Shown: positions 1-7,541, counted from the first letter of the stretch. The stretch is DNA of 16,928 nucleotides from RGIG5612 sp963591145 (GCA_963591145.1 CAVARE010000038.1:1-16928); one strand, 5' to 3'. Numbers and translations are program-made. Notes: generated from the letters alone by a model not told the origin.

Positions 1-72
1 CGGGGTAGAGCAGTCCGGAAGCTCGTCGGGCTCATAACCCGGAGGTCGCAGGTTCGAATCCTGTCCCCGCTA
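1..72 (+). tRNA. tRNA-fMet (CAT anticodon), 5' end cut by the window edge
   Basis: The anticodon CAT lies at 33-35 in loop CTCATAA. The anticodon stem ends in three G:C pairs (GGG/CCC), the hallmark of initiator tRNA rather than elongator Met. The D stem is GAGC/GCTC and the T arm is GCAGG-TTCGAAT-CCTGT. The acceptor 3' strand CCCCGC pairs with the visible CGGGG; about two 5' bases lie outside the window. CCA is not encoded: the discriminator A at 72 is followed by CTA, so the 3' end must be completed by a CCA-adding enzyme. Confidence 0.9.
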
Positions 73-88
73 CTATTTTAATATGTTT

Positions 89-161
<73 letters not shown>

Positions 162-169
162 CTACCTTG

Positions 170-197
170 AAACCACTGTTGAACCAGTGGTTTTTTT
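170..197 (+). terminator. Rho-independent terminator of the tRNA cluster
   Basis: CCACTG (173-178) pairs with CAGTGG (185-190) around a 6-nt loop. The stem is extended by A:T pairs and followed by seven T residues (191-197). It lies 9 bp after the tRNA-Phe gene, so it most likely ends the tRNA transcript. Confidence 0.85.
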
Positions 198-360
198 GTT
201 ATAAAGCCTCGGACAGTGGCTGGATAGCCAGACGAGCGTGCTCGGATGGCGAAACAGACATTGGACGAGACAGGAGGCATGAGCAGGAAGAGCGAAAGCT
301 CGAACTGCGAATGACTACGAGAATTGCGAGAGCACGAAGTGCGCAGCAATTCTCTTTATA
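198..360. repeat. Hairpin-rich intergenic stretch, probable repetitive element
   Basis: This non-coding segment is a string of small palindromes: TGGCT/AGCCA (217-230), CGAGC/GCTCG (233-244), GAGC-GAAA-GCTC (290-301), and a nested hairpin with GAGAATTGC (319-327) facing GCAATTCTC (346-354) around GCAC-GAA-GTGC (332-342). The GAA and GAAA loops match the family of exceptionally stable DNA mini-hairpins. Its general build resembles the 94-bp array at 3683-3964, though the sequence differs. The reading frame crossing it starts inside a tRNA and is not credible. That it belongs to a dispersed family is inference. Confidence 0.5.
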
Positions 361-528
361 ACATAACTATGCTTTTTCTTAATTTTGATATATGGTACCA
401 TACATTCAGATGTGCAGAAGAGTTTTATTATTATTTTGTTTAGTAAAGATATTTGACGCGATTGTTTGAATCAGAGGATACCTTGTTTCAGGTAATTTAT
501 TTGGCAAAGATATACATCATAATCGGTT

Positions 529-645
529 TTATGGAAAACTATGATGCTGATCACAGAAAAGTACCGATAAAAAACATATATTTATAGAAAATCTGTGCCT
601 ATGACAAATGTTTCGCTGATTCTGGTGGATGTCGAGATAACCACA
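529..645 (+). pseudogene. Decayed fragment related to the membrane-protein gene at 810-1373
   Basis: Bases 531-599 align without gaps to 1082-1150, inside the downstream gene, with 54 of 69 positions identical by my count. Read in the matching frame, the fragment keeps a Leu-Trp-Lys-Thr start, a Leu-Ile-Thr-Glu-Lys stretch and a Lys-Thr-Tyr-Ile-Tyr stretch, but a TAA interrupts it. Beyond 599 it appears to skip about 50 bp of the parent sequence and resume weakly at the Met-Thr-x-Val part (600-625). It looks like the remains of a tandem paralogue with an internal deletion and stop codons. No start codon or complete frame survives. Confidence 0.6.
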
Positions 646-750
646 TGAGCAAAAGGAAAGCAACGTAGCAGCGATTTTGCTATACCTCGGCATGCAGAGA
701 AGCTGCCATTGACAGGTTCTCTGTAATCTGGCTGAATAGTTACAAGATTT
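643..750 (+). repeat. Dispersed intergenic repeat, copy A
   Basis: This stretch shares its layout and sequence with 7680-7786. Both have an AGCAAAAG block, a GCTATA block, then a hairpin core and a TTCTCTGTAA...AATAGTTACA end. In the core, 693-744 against 7728-7780, I count 41 identical columns of 53. Copy A forms CAGAGAA (695-701) with TTCTCTG (717-723). Function is unknown. The rest of the gene-free interval 361-809 shows nothing else I can support. Confidence 0.6.
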
Positions 751-809
751 TCAAGAATAGAAATAAGTAGTGAGAGAAGTTCTTAAAATAGATTGATGGA
801 GATTGTGCT

Positions 810-1373
810 ATGGGCAAATATAGCGGATGGAAGAAACGATGGTCATACCTGGATGACTATAAGAAGGGCATGAATGGGCAGTATGTGTATTATGGCACAT
901 ATTGTAATTTTGTTGGAACAGGTGCTGAATTCAGGAAATATAAAGTAATTTTAGGAGTCTCAGACTTAATTTTGCTTGTATTATTTATTCTGGGCGGATT
1001 GATGGATGCCGGGCGTATTTGGAATACCTGGTATGTTGTTATTCCATTTGCACTAGAAGCAGTATCGATATTCCTTCTTCTATGGAAGACTCTGACTCTG
1101 ATTACAGAAAAAAGCCCGATAAAAACATATATCTATAAGAAATCTGTGCCATGGTTTAAACCCGTAGCATGGGCAATAGGGATAACGGCGGGGATTTCTC
1201 TTATAATGACATTTGTTTGTATGATGATTAACTCTGAATATGTTAAGGTCAACGGATGCATATTTTATATGCTCATCAAGGCACTTATGATGGCCTGTGT
1301 GATTGTGTATCTTAAGATTATTTCCAAATATAAATTTAATCCTGATACAGCGGAGGAAGCAAGAGAAGCATGA
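810..1373 (+). CDS. Four-helix integral membrane protein of unknown function
   Basis: This 187-residue protein has a basic, aromatic N-terminus (residues 1-45) rich in Lys, Trp and Tyr. Four hydrophobic segments follow, at about 47-65, 73-93, 116-138 and 150-168, with a charged C-terminus. I recognise no catalytic motif or family. There is no cleavable signal peptide; the first helix begins near residue 47, so the N-terminal stretch probably faces the cytoplasm. The start ATG at 810 is preceded by TGGAG (797-801), 8 nt upstream. The stop overlaps the next start in an ATGA (1370-1373), so translation is probably coupled to the ABC-F gene. A decayed fragment of a related gene lies just upstream (529-645). 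Function cannot be assigned from sequence. Confidence 0.75.
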   Translation: MGKYSGWKKRWSYLDDYKKGMNGQYVYYGTYCNFVGTGAEFRKYKVILGVSDLILLVLFILGGLMDAGRIWNTWYVVIPFALEAVSIFLLLWKTLTLITEKSPIKTYIYKKSVPWFKPVAWAIGITAGISLIMTFVCMMINSEYVKVNGCIFYMLIKALMMACVIVYLKIISKYKFNPDTAEEAREA

Positions 1374-3565
1374 GATTACAGATAAGAAATGCTACAGTTG
1401 AATATGGTGCTGAGGTCATTCTTGATAAGGTGAATTTTGAGATTCATGATAAGGAAAAGATCGCTATCGTTGGTAGAAATGGATGCGGTAAGACAACCTT
1501 GCTTAAGCTTATTTCGGGGGATATTGAACCCGTGAATCCAGACAGCGATGAAAATTTTGCCATGATAAGAGCAGGCGGTCAGCAGATAGGTTTTCTCAGA
1601 CAGATTAATTTCACAGATACTGATATATTGGTTGGAAATGAAATAAGAAAGGTATTTGTTCCTATATACGACTGCGAAAGAAGAATGGCAGAGATAGAGG
1701 GGATATTGTCTTCAGTAGATCCTGAATCGACAGATGGAATTCGTATCCTTAATGAATATGCTTCACTTCAGAAAAAATATGATGCCTTAGGAGGGCATGA
1801 TGCTGAGCGGGAGATGCAGGTCATGTTTCAGCAGTTCGGATTCACCATGGAAGATCTTAACCGCCCGATAGGAACATTTTCGGGAGGGCAGCAAACGAAG
1901 GTAGCATTTATCAAGCTGCTTCTCAGCAAACCTGATATCTTATTATTAGATGAGCCGACGAACCATCTGGATCTTCCGACTATAGAATGGCTTGAAAATT
2001 ATCTTAAAAACTACAGTAAGGCAGTAGTAATCGTTTCGCATGACAGAGTATTTCTGGACAATGTCGTATCTGTAACCTATGAGATAGAATATCATAGAGT
2101 AAAAAGATATGCGGGCAACTATTCAGCCTTTGTAAAACAAAAGGAAGAGGCTCTGCTCAAGCAGGAAAAGGATTATGAAGCTCAGCAAAAGGAAATAAAG
2201 AGATTAAGAGAGTGGATAGAAAAATGGAAGAACACTCCGACGAAGGTTTCTTCTGCGCATTCCAAGGAACGTGCGATTGAGCATATGGAGCTGATTGAAA
2301 AGCCGAGAAGATTCGATACAACCACATTTAAGGCTCATTTCTCGCCGAGAATCTCCAGCTATTCTGATGTATTGGATGTAAGAAATCTGTCAATCGGATA
2401 TGATCACGAGCTGAGTCGTGTTACGTTTCATATGATGCGTGGAGAGAGGCTGGCCATAACAGGAGAAAATGGAAAAGGCAAATCGACGCTTCTTAAAACA
2501 ATAATGGGCATGATTCCTGCGCTAGGAGGAACATATAAGATAGGTACAAATGTTGAAATCGGATATTATGACCAGCAGAAAGCGGTAATAAATGACGAGG
2601 ATCCAAACCAGACGATTCTGGATAATTTCTGGGATATGTATCCTAAGCTTACTAATGAAGAAGTGAGAAGTACGCTGGGAGCATTTGCATTTTCGCAGGA
2701 AGAGGTTGAGAAGAAGCTGGGACAGCTCTCTGGTGGAGAGAGGGTAAGGCTGGCGCTGTGCAAGATGTTTTATACAAGGCCTAATTTCCTTATTCTGGAC
2801 GAGCCTACGAACCACATGGATATATTGGGCAAGGAATCTCTCGAGAAAATGCTTAAATCCTATGAAGGAACGGTTCTGTTTGTATCGCATGACAGGTATT
2901 TTATAAATGAGATCGCGACAGGCGTATTAAAAATTGGTGAGGAAGAGGAGACTTCAAAAAACAGAGCTGATAATAAAACTGGCAAAGTGAGTGGTAGGAG
3001 CAGTTCTGCGGAAATTAGAATTACACAGAGAAGTGCTGCTATGGGCGGTAAGTCTGTTGATAGTACGAAGGCTGGAGGCAATGCAGAAGGCAAATCGTTA
3101 AATGGTGAGCTACGTACTCGGTCAAATCAAGAACAGGTAAATAATGCGGCAAAGCTGCAAGGCTATGGCAGATCAGAGGATCAGACCATAAGGTCAGATC
3201 AGCAAATCTATGACAGAAAGAATGACTCTGGAAATAAGGAAGGACAACTTATTTCCGAAAATAAGAAAAATCAGATGACGTCAGATAATCAAGCTGTCAG
3301 GGGACAGCTGGCGGCAGCAATGCGCGAGAGCAATAATCCGGGTAAGATAAGAGCGAAAATTGAAAGGAAGATAGAAAAGCTGAATCAAAAGCTTGAAGAG
3401 AGTGAGAAGGCTGCAGCTCAGATTAAGGAGCAGATAGCGGATCCTGAACTGGCAACAAGATATGAGAAGTTAATGGAGCTTCAGGCAGAACTTGATAAAG
3501 AAGAACAGATACAAGAGGAACTGTTAATGGAGATTATGGAGCTGGAAGAGGAACTTCAGCAATAA
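1370..3565 (+). CDS. ABC-F family ATPase (Uup/YdiF-like) with a long polar insertion
   Basis: A 731-residue soluble protein with two ABC domains and no membrane segments, typical of ABC-F translation factors that act at the ribosomal E site or in antibiotic protection. Domain 1 has Walker A G35-T42, signature SGGQQ 171-175, Walker B ending in DEP about 194-196, and switch SHDR 223-226. A charged arm and linker (about 240-325) carries the basic interdomain region. Domain 2 has Walker A G365-S372, signature LSGGE 453-457, Walker B 473-479 and SHDR 506-509. Residues 655-730 form a Glu/Lys-rich coiled coil like the C-terminal domain of Uup and YdiF. Between them, residues 525-650 are a polar Asn/Ser/Gly/Lys stretch that makes the protein longer than typical members. 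GGAGG lies at 1352-1356. The gene overlaps the upstream membrane protein by 4 bp. Subfamily and any resistance role cannot be decided here. Confidence 0.93.
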   Translation: MRLQIRNATVEYGAEVILDKVNFEIHDKEKIAIVGRNGCGKTTLLKLISGDIEPVNPDSDENFAMIRAGGQQIGFLRQINFTDTDILVGNEIRKVFVPIYDCERRMAEIEGILSSVDPESTDGIRILNEYASLQKKYDALGGHDAEREMQVMFQQFGFTMEDLNRPIGTFSGGQQTKVAFIKLLLSKPDILLLDEPTNHLDLPTIEWLENYLKNYSKAVVIVSHDRVFLDNVVSVTYEIEYHRVKRYAGNYSAFVKQKEEALLKQEKDYEAQQKEIKRLREWIEKWKNTPTKVSSAHSKERAIEHMELIEKPRRFDTTTFKAHFSPRISSYSDVLDVRNLSIGYDHELSRVTFHMMRGERLAITGENGKGKSTLLKTIMGMIPALGGTYKIGTNVEIGYYDQQKAVINDEDPNQTILDNFWDMYPKLTNEEVRSTLGAFAFSQEEVEKKLGQLSGGERVRLALCKMFYTRPNFLILDEPTNHMDILGKESLEKMLKSYEGTVLFVSHDRYFINEIATGVLKIGEEEETSKNRADNKTGKVSGRSSSAEIRITQRSAAMGGKSVDSTKAGGNAEGKSLNGELRTRSNQEQVNNAAKLQGYGRSEDQTIRSDQQIYDRKNDSGNKEGQLISENKKNQMTSDNQAVRGQLAAAMRESNNPGKIRAKIERKIEKLNQKLEESEKAAAQIKEQIADPELATRYEKLMELQAELDKEEQIQEELLMEIMELEEELQQ

Positions 3566-3620
3566 AATGCATAAAATGCATGCTAAAAGCTAGTCATTCT
3601 GCTAAAAAAATAAAAGCTAG

Positions 3621-3649
3621 TTAAAAATTAGACAATGCTGTGGTACAAT
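3621..3649 (+). promoter_or_regulatory. Candidate extended -10 promoter upstream of the hairpin array
   Basis: TTAAAA (3621-3626) is followed after 17 bp by TACAAT (3644-3649), which is preceded by TG one base upstream (extended -10, TGGTACAAT). Transcription from here would run through the three 94-bp repeat units into the gene at 4080, giving a leader of about 420 nt. The match is by eye only; a weaker alternative lies closer to the gene (TTGATG 3981-3986, TACTAT 4005-4010). Confidence 0.45.
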
Positions 3650-3682
3650 ACAAAAGTATGTTCAGACCATAAACATTTGCGC

Positions 3683-3964
3683 GAAATAATGAGCCAAGCG
3701 CCCATGCGAAGCGTGGGCATTTGGCGAATATCGCGACAATGAGGAAGACTTGCATAGCAAGACTTCCGAAATGCATGAAATAATGAGCCAAGCGGCCATG
3801 CGAAGCATGGACATTTGGCGAATATCGCGACAATGAGGAAGACTTGCATAGCAAGACTTCCGAAATGCATGAAATAATGAGCCAAGCGGCCATGCGAAGC
3901 ATGGACATTTGGCGAATATCGCGACAAAGAGGAAGACTTGCAAGGCAAGACTTCCGAAATGCGC
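3683..3964. repeat. Three tandem 94-bp units, each with three hairpins
   Basis: Units lie at 3683-3776, 3777-3870 and 3871-3964 with a period of exactly 94 bp. They are nearly identical, differing mainly in the first hairpin of unit 1 and the last hairpin of unit 3. Each unit holds hairpin 1, CCATGC-GAA-GCATGG (CCCATGC-GAA-GCGTGGG in unit 1). Hairpin 2 is GCGA-ATA-TCGC. Hairpin 3 is GGAAG-A-CTTGC-ATA-GCAAG-A-CTTCC with an A.A mismatch. In unit 3 the third hairpin has AAG and GCAAG in place of ATA and GCAAG, a paired change that keeps the stem. The array is bordered by GCGC at both ends. Because 94 is not a multiple of 3, every frame shows the same peptide, so it is not coding. The remainder of 3566-4079 holds only the promoter candidates. 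Confidence 0.93.
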
Positions 3965-4079
3965 GAACGTATTAATGACTTTGATGCTCATTGGAATGTG
4001 AGCTTACTATATTAATAACAGGCAATAGATGAATATTGTCTGGAGAAGAAAAAAAGAACATAGAGAAAGGTGAGAGAAA

Positions 4080-6317
4080 ATGAAATTAGAAATTATCAGT
4101 ACATCATTGATTAATGATTACAATGCAACAGGTATTGCTTCTACTGTTACAGCTGCTGAGTACAAGATTGACGGCAAGGCTGAGTCAGTAAAGGCTAAAG
4201 ATGACGAGGTATTAGTCCTTGTTGTTGATGGCGCTCAGAAAGACCTTATTGCAGGAAAGTCCTACGATGTAAACGATAAGTATGATTTTGTATCTACAAA
4301 GGTTTACAGAAAAGCAGGTCCTAGTGCAGCTCCATGGGTTGGTGCTAAGGAAAATGAGAAAGCAACATATTATTTCCGTCAGGCACTGCTGGTTGATGAA
4401 GGCAAGATTGATAAGGATTGCTCAGTTGAAGAAGCTATCGTTGGAGGAACATACGATAATAAGGAAGCTGATGGCATCACACTTAATGCAGGCGGCGGAC
4501 ATTTCAATGGAATCCTCATTGATAACGGATCAAAATTCGACATCAAAAATTCTAAATTCTATGCTCACGGTGATGGCGGCGATGACCTGTCAGGCTGGGG
4601 CGCAATTATCATGGCTGACAACAAGTCAGAATTAAATATCACAGATACTTATATTGAGACAGAAGGTGCAACAAGATGTTCAATCTATGTTGATAATACT
4701 TCTATTGCAAATGTTAAGAATACAGTAATTTATACACAGGAAACACCTGATACATATGATGAATATCAGAACCTGGTACCAGGTATGATGAAGAGAGTTC
4801 CATTTGCACTGGGCATGGACGGAACAGTTCGTTCTCTGAATGTTATGGCTGATGGCCAGGGCAAATTCGACAACTGTATCGTTGTTTCAACAAGCTGGGG
4901 AACTCTTTCAACAGACTCAGGTACAGCTTATGACATTTGCGGAACATATGCTATCGATGCTAAGAATACCTTCTCAGGTATCGGAACACTCGAAGTTGCT
5001 AAGGAAGGCAAGGAATATACAGCTGTTAAGGAACTTAACGGCGTTAAGTATGGCTTCACAGTAGGCGGTTCAGGATATGTAACGTATGCAGATTCTGGCG
5101 TTCATAATAGATATGAGAACTGTGAATTCTATTCACCAGACTTCATTCAGATCATGGGATCAGGCAATACAGGATCTTCATATGCAGACTGCTACTTAAA
5201 TGCAGGTCATACAGCATTCATGACACAGCAGACAGGCGGCGGAACATTTGACTTCACAAATACAACAATTGATACAGTGGATTCATTCTTCCAGATCAAG
5301 TCAGGTGCTGCAAATACAGGCTTCTCAAATGTTATCGTTGATAACTGCAAGATTAATTTCTCAGGCACATCAACACGTACAGATGCTGGCATCCTGGTAG
5401 AGCTTGTTGAGTCAGATGACGCAGGTAACCCTGGTATTCTTACATATACAATCAATGATTATCCAGAAGAGCCTGTAGCAACTAATTCTTCAGTAAATGA
5501 TTCTTCTGCTACATTTAAGAATGGCTCATACAAGGGTGATATTTACAACAATATCTACAACTACAAGCAGGTTCTTAATGTAACCCTGGAAAATGCTGAA
5601 CTGGAAGGTACAGTTTCTGCATCAACTATCATTCATGTTGACCTGGAAGGCAAGCTCGTTCCTAATGGAACAGTTCTGAACGCTTATATGGGATCTAAGG
5701 AATATGATCATTGTGATTACCGTGCTGAAAAAGGCGGATACAAGGGAGACTGCAAGATCATCGGACGTTTCAAACATACAGCTGCTCCAATGCTCAACAA
5801 CCCAATCAATGTAACACTTAAGAATTCTAAGTGGAATGTAACAGGAAATGGATATATCAATGCCCTGACAGCTGATGCAATCACAGATATCACAGCTGCT
5901 GCTCCTGCTACAGTAACTGTTAAGGCTCTTACAATCGGCGGCAAGGCTTATGCAGACGGAACATATACAGAAGGCAATGTAACAATCGTTGTTGATTCTA
6001 CAGAAATTGAAGTTATCGATAATGGTGTATGCGATGCAGGCCAGACATATGGTAATGTTAAGTATGCATTCATCGCTAAGACAACAGATGGCGCATTCGA
6101 TTCAAAGGCTGTTACAGTTAAGAGACAGAACTACATTGATGGTAACCTGTACTACAAACTGATCCCTGCAGACGGATATACAATCGTATCTACCGCAGCA
6201 GAGAAGAGCACAATCGAGAAGAATACTGCAGGCGGCGAGCTGTCAATCTATGACAATGTTCTGTGCCCAGAAGGCAAGACAACAGAGATGGTTCTTAATA
6301 TCACTGTTTCTAAGTAA
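4080..6317 (+). CDS. Large beta-helix-like protein of unknown function, probably highly expressed
   Basis: This 745-residue protein starts with a small beta-rich N-terminal part (1-80). From about 130 to 615 it has short strands rich in Asn, Thr, Gly, Asp and Val in a loose period of 20-25 residues, which suggests a right-handed parallel beta-helix of the pectate-lyase type. A separate beta-rich C-terminal region (about 610-745) follows. There is no signal peptide, membrane helix, LPxTG motif or recognisable catalytic triad, so location and activity are open. Codon use is strongly biased: I found no ATA among the roughly 50 Ile codons, unlike the neighbouring genes, which points to high expression. 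AAAGGTGAG (4066-4074) sets the ATG at 4080. The gene stands alone between a hairpin-array leader and a strong terminator. A surface, storage or glycan-binding role would be a guess. Confidence 0.75.
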   Translation: MKLEIISTSLINDYNATGIASTVTAAEYKIDGKAESVKAKDDEVLVLVVDGAQKDLIAGKSYDVNDKYDFVSTKVYRKAGPSAAPWVGAKENEKATYYFRQALLVDEGKIDKDCSVEEAIVGGTYDNKEADGITLNAGGGHFNGILIDNGSKFDIKNSKFYAHGDGGDDLSGWGAIIMADNKSELNITDTYIETEGATRCSIYVDNTSIANVKNTVIYTQETPDTYDEYQNLVPGMMKRVPFALGMDGTVRSLNVMADGQGKFDNCIVVSTSWGTLSTDSGTAYDICGTYAIDAKNTFSGIGTLEVAKEGKEYTAVKELNGVKYGFTVGGSGYVTYADSGVHNRYENCEFYSPDFIQIMGSGNTGSSYADCYLNAGHTAFMTQQTGGGTFDFTNTTIDTVDSFFQIKSGAANTGFSNVIVDNCKINFSGTSTRTDAGILVELVESDDAGNPGILTYTINDYPEEPVATNSSVNDSSATFKNGSYKGDIYNNIYNYKQVLNVTLENAELEGTVSASTIIHVDLEGKLVPNGTVLNAYMGSKEYDHCDYRAEKGGYKGDCKIIGRFKHTAAPMLNNPINVTLKNSKWNVTGNGYINALTADAITDITAAAPATVTVKALTIGGKAYADGTYTEGNVTIVVDSTEIEVIDNGVCDAGQTYGNVKYAFIAKTTDGAFDSKAVTVKRQNYIDGNLYYKLIPADGYTIVSTAAEKSTIEKNTAGGELSIYDNVLCPEGKTTEMVLNITVSK

Positions 6318-6430
6318 GATAGGATAAAAATCCGATTGCTTGCTAGTCAGGAAGGAACAGCCGTGGGAATGCAGACTGCATTATAGAAGCAGACCTCGTG
6401 CAGTATCAGGCTGATAATAATCTTGAAACA
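6318..6430 (+). other. Structured 3' UTR of the beta-helix gene
   Basis: Between the stop codon and the terminator, 113 bp carry several potential stems: GGAT-AAAA-ATCC (6321-6332), an ATGCAG/CTGCAT palindrome near 6371, ACTGCA with TGCAGT, and an outer CAGCC with GGCTG. The string GGAAGGAACAGCC resembles part of the SRP RNA apical loop but lacks the matching 5' strand. It may be a structured 3' UTR or a processed small RNA. Confidence 0.35.
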
Positions 6431-6469
6431 AAATGCCCTGTTCATCTAATTGATGAGCAGGGCATTTTT
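6431..6469 (+). terminator. Strong Rho-independent terminator, probably bidirectional
   Basis: TGCCCTGTTCATC (6434-6446) pairs with GATGAGCAGGGCA (6452-6464) as a 13-bp stem with one G:T pair, followed by TTTTT on the plus strand. On the minus strand the same stem is followed by TTTTGTTT, so it can also end the convergent gene at 6501-7517. Confidence 0.9.
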
Positions 6470-6500
6470 AGAAGGGATGGGGATAACGAGTAGAGCTAAA

Positions 6501-7517
6501 TTATTTTGCTGCATAGAACTCGTCTACTGCATCGAAGAAAGCCTTGATGTTTTCAGGCTTAGTCTGCGGCGGAACATCGCATCCTGAGCTGATCCAGAAA
6601 TTCTTAGAATAACTGCATTTGCTTAAAAGAGCCTTGGTAGCTTCCTTGATTGAATCAACAGTTCCGCCTACGAACTGATTTGCCGGGGAAATATTGCCCA
6701 TTACAAGAACGTCGGCAGGAGATTTGTCTACAATGTCGGCCATGTCGATGCTGTCACCGAAGTGGTAGGCCTTGGCACCCAGTGAGAAGATTCCGTTGAG
6801 CATATGAACAGTTTCATTGCCGCAATTGTGGTAGATTACGATGAAGCTTTCATCCTGGACAGCGTCAATGATCTGTTTAACGTAAGGATGTGAGAACTCA
6901 TCTGCCAGTGTTGGGGAGAGAATACCTGTAAGCGGCTCAGCCATGATAACGCCATCAGCGCCGCGCTTCTTAAATTCCTTCATATATTCGATGATAAATG
7001 CAGTTGATTTTTCCAGAACTGTATGAACCATCTCAGGTTCATCATAGCAGTTGATCATGATCTCGTTAACATTCATGAGTCTGCCGGCCAATGAATATGG
7101 TCCGATGCATTCTGCGAAGAGAACCTTATCAGGAACTAAAGCACGAGCCTTTTCAATACCTTCAAGAATAGTAGCTGTCTGACCTGTGCCCATGGCAGGA
7201 ATCTTAAGCTCGTCGGCCTGCTCAGGAGTTGAGATAAGCTGACCTACGATAGTAGGAATCTCGTTGTCTGAGTGAATTGCTGTGGCACCGAAGGCCTCAG
7301 CCTCGGCAGAAAGGTTCATATAGCACTGTGCTGCAGCGACATTATATGTGTCACTTATGAGCTTAACTCCCTGTGCCTGATAGTCGGAATTGGATACCAA
7401 TTCATTTACTGTGACGCCCTGCATCTGAGCAGCAGGGAATGAGAGGACAGGAAGCGCAGGCTTCTTATCATTTGCAATCATATCCTCAATCCATTTATTC
7501 ATATTTCTTTTCGACAT
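6501..7517 (-). CDS. Uroporphyrinogen decarboxylase (URO-D) family protein, MtaA/CmuA-like
   Basis: A 338-residue cytoplasmic protein of the URO-D fold. It carries the zinc-ligand pattern of corrinoid:CoM-type methyltransferases, His-x-Cys (H230, C232, in HNCGNET) and a downstream Cys (C313, in SGCDVPPQT). True uroporphyrinogen decarboxylases lack this pattern, so a methyl-transfer role with a corrinoid partner is more likely than haem synthesis. The motif MAEPLTGILSP (192-202) is typical of this family. No corrinoid-binding protein, RamA-like activase or substrate methyltransferase lies nearby, so the methyl donor is unknown. AAGGAG sits 8-9 nt before the ATG at 7517; Met6 is a weaker alternative. 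Some homologues are simply annotated as uroporphyrinogen decarboxylase. Confidence 0.85.
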   Translation of the reverse strand: MSKRNMNKWIEDMIANDKKPALPVLSFPAAQMQGVTVNELVSNSDYQAQGVKLISDTYNVAAAQCYMNLSAEAEAFGATAIHSDNEIPTIVGQLISTPEQADELKIPAMGTGQTATILEGIEKARALVPDKVLFAECIGPYSLAGRLMNVNEIMINCYDEPEMVHTVLEKSTAFIIEYMKEFKKRGADGVIMAEPLTGILSPTLADEFSHPYVKQIIDAVQDESFIVIYHNCGNETVHMLNGIFSLGAKAYHFGDSIDMADIVDKSPADVLVMGNISPANQFVGGTVDSIKEATKALLSKCSYSKNFWISSGCDVPPQTKPENIKAFFDAVDEFYAAK

Positions 7518-7541
7518 ATTTCTTCTCCTTCGTAAAATAAT

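Noticed and set aside
3683..3964. CRISPR array
   Set aside because: Units are contiguous 94-bp copies without unique spacers, and no cas gene is present.
3621..3991. Three overlapping minus-strand frames with repeated peptides
   Set aside because: They are the 94-bp repeats read in three frames; because 94 is not divisible by 3, the same peptide appears in each. No ribosome binding site.
4282..5064. Plus-strand frames inside the beta-helix gene
   Set aside because: They lie in another frame of a gene with strong codon bias and have no start signals.
6350..6365. Bacterial SRP RNA gene
   Set aside because: Only the GGAAGGAACAGCC part matches; the complementary 5' strand (GGUCAGGUCC type) and closing helix are missing.
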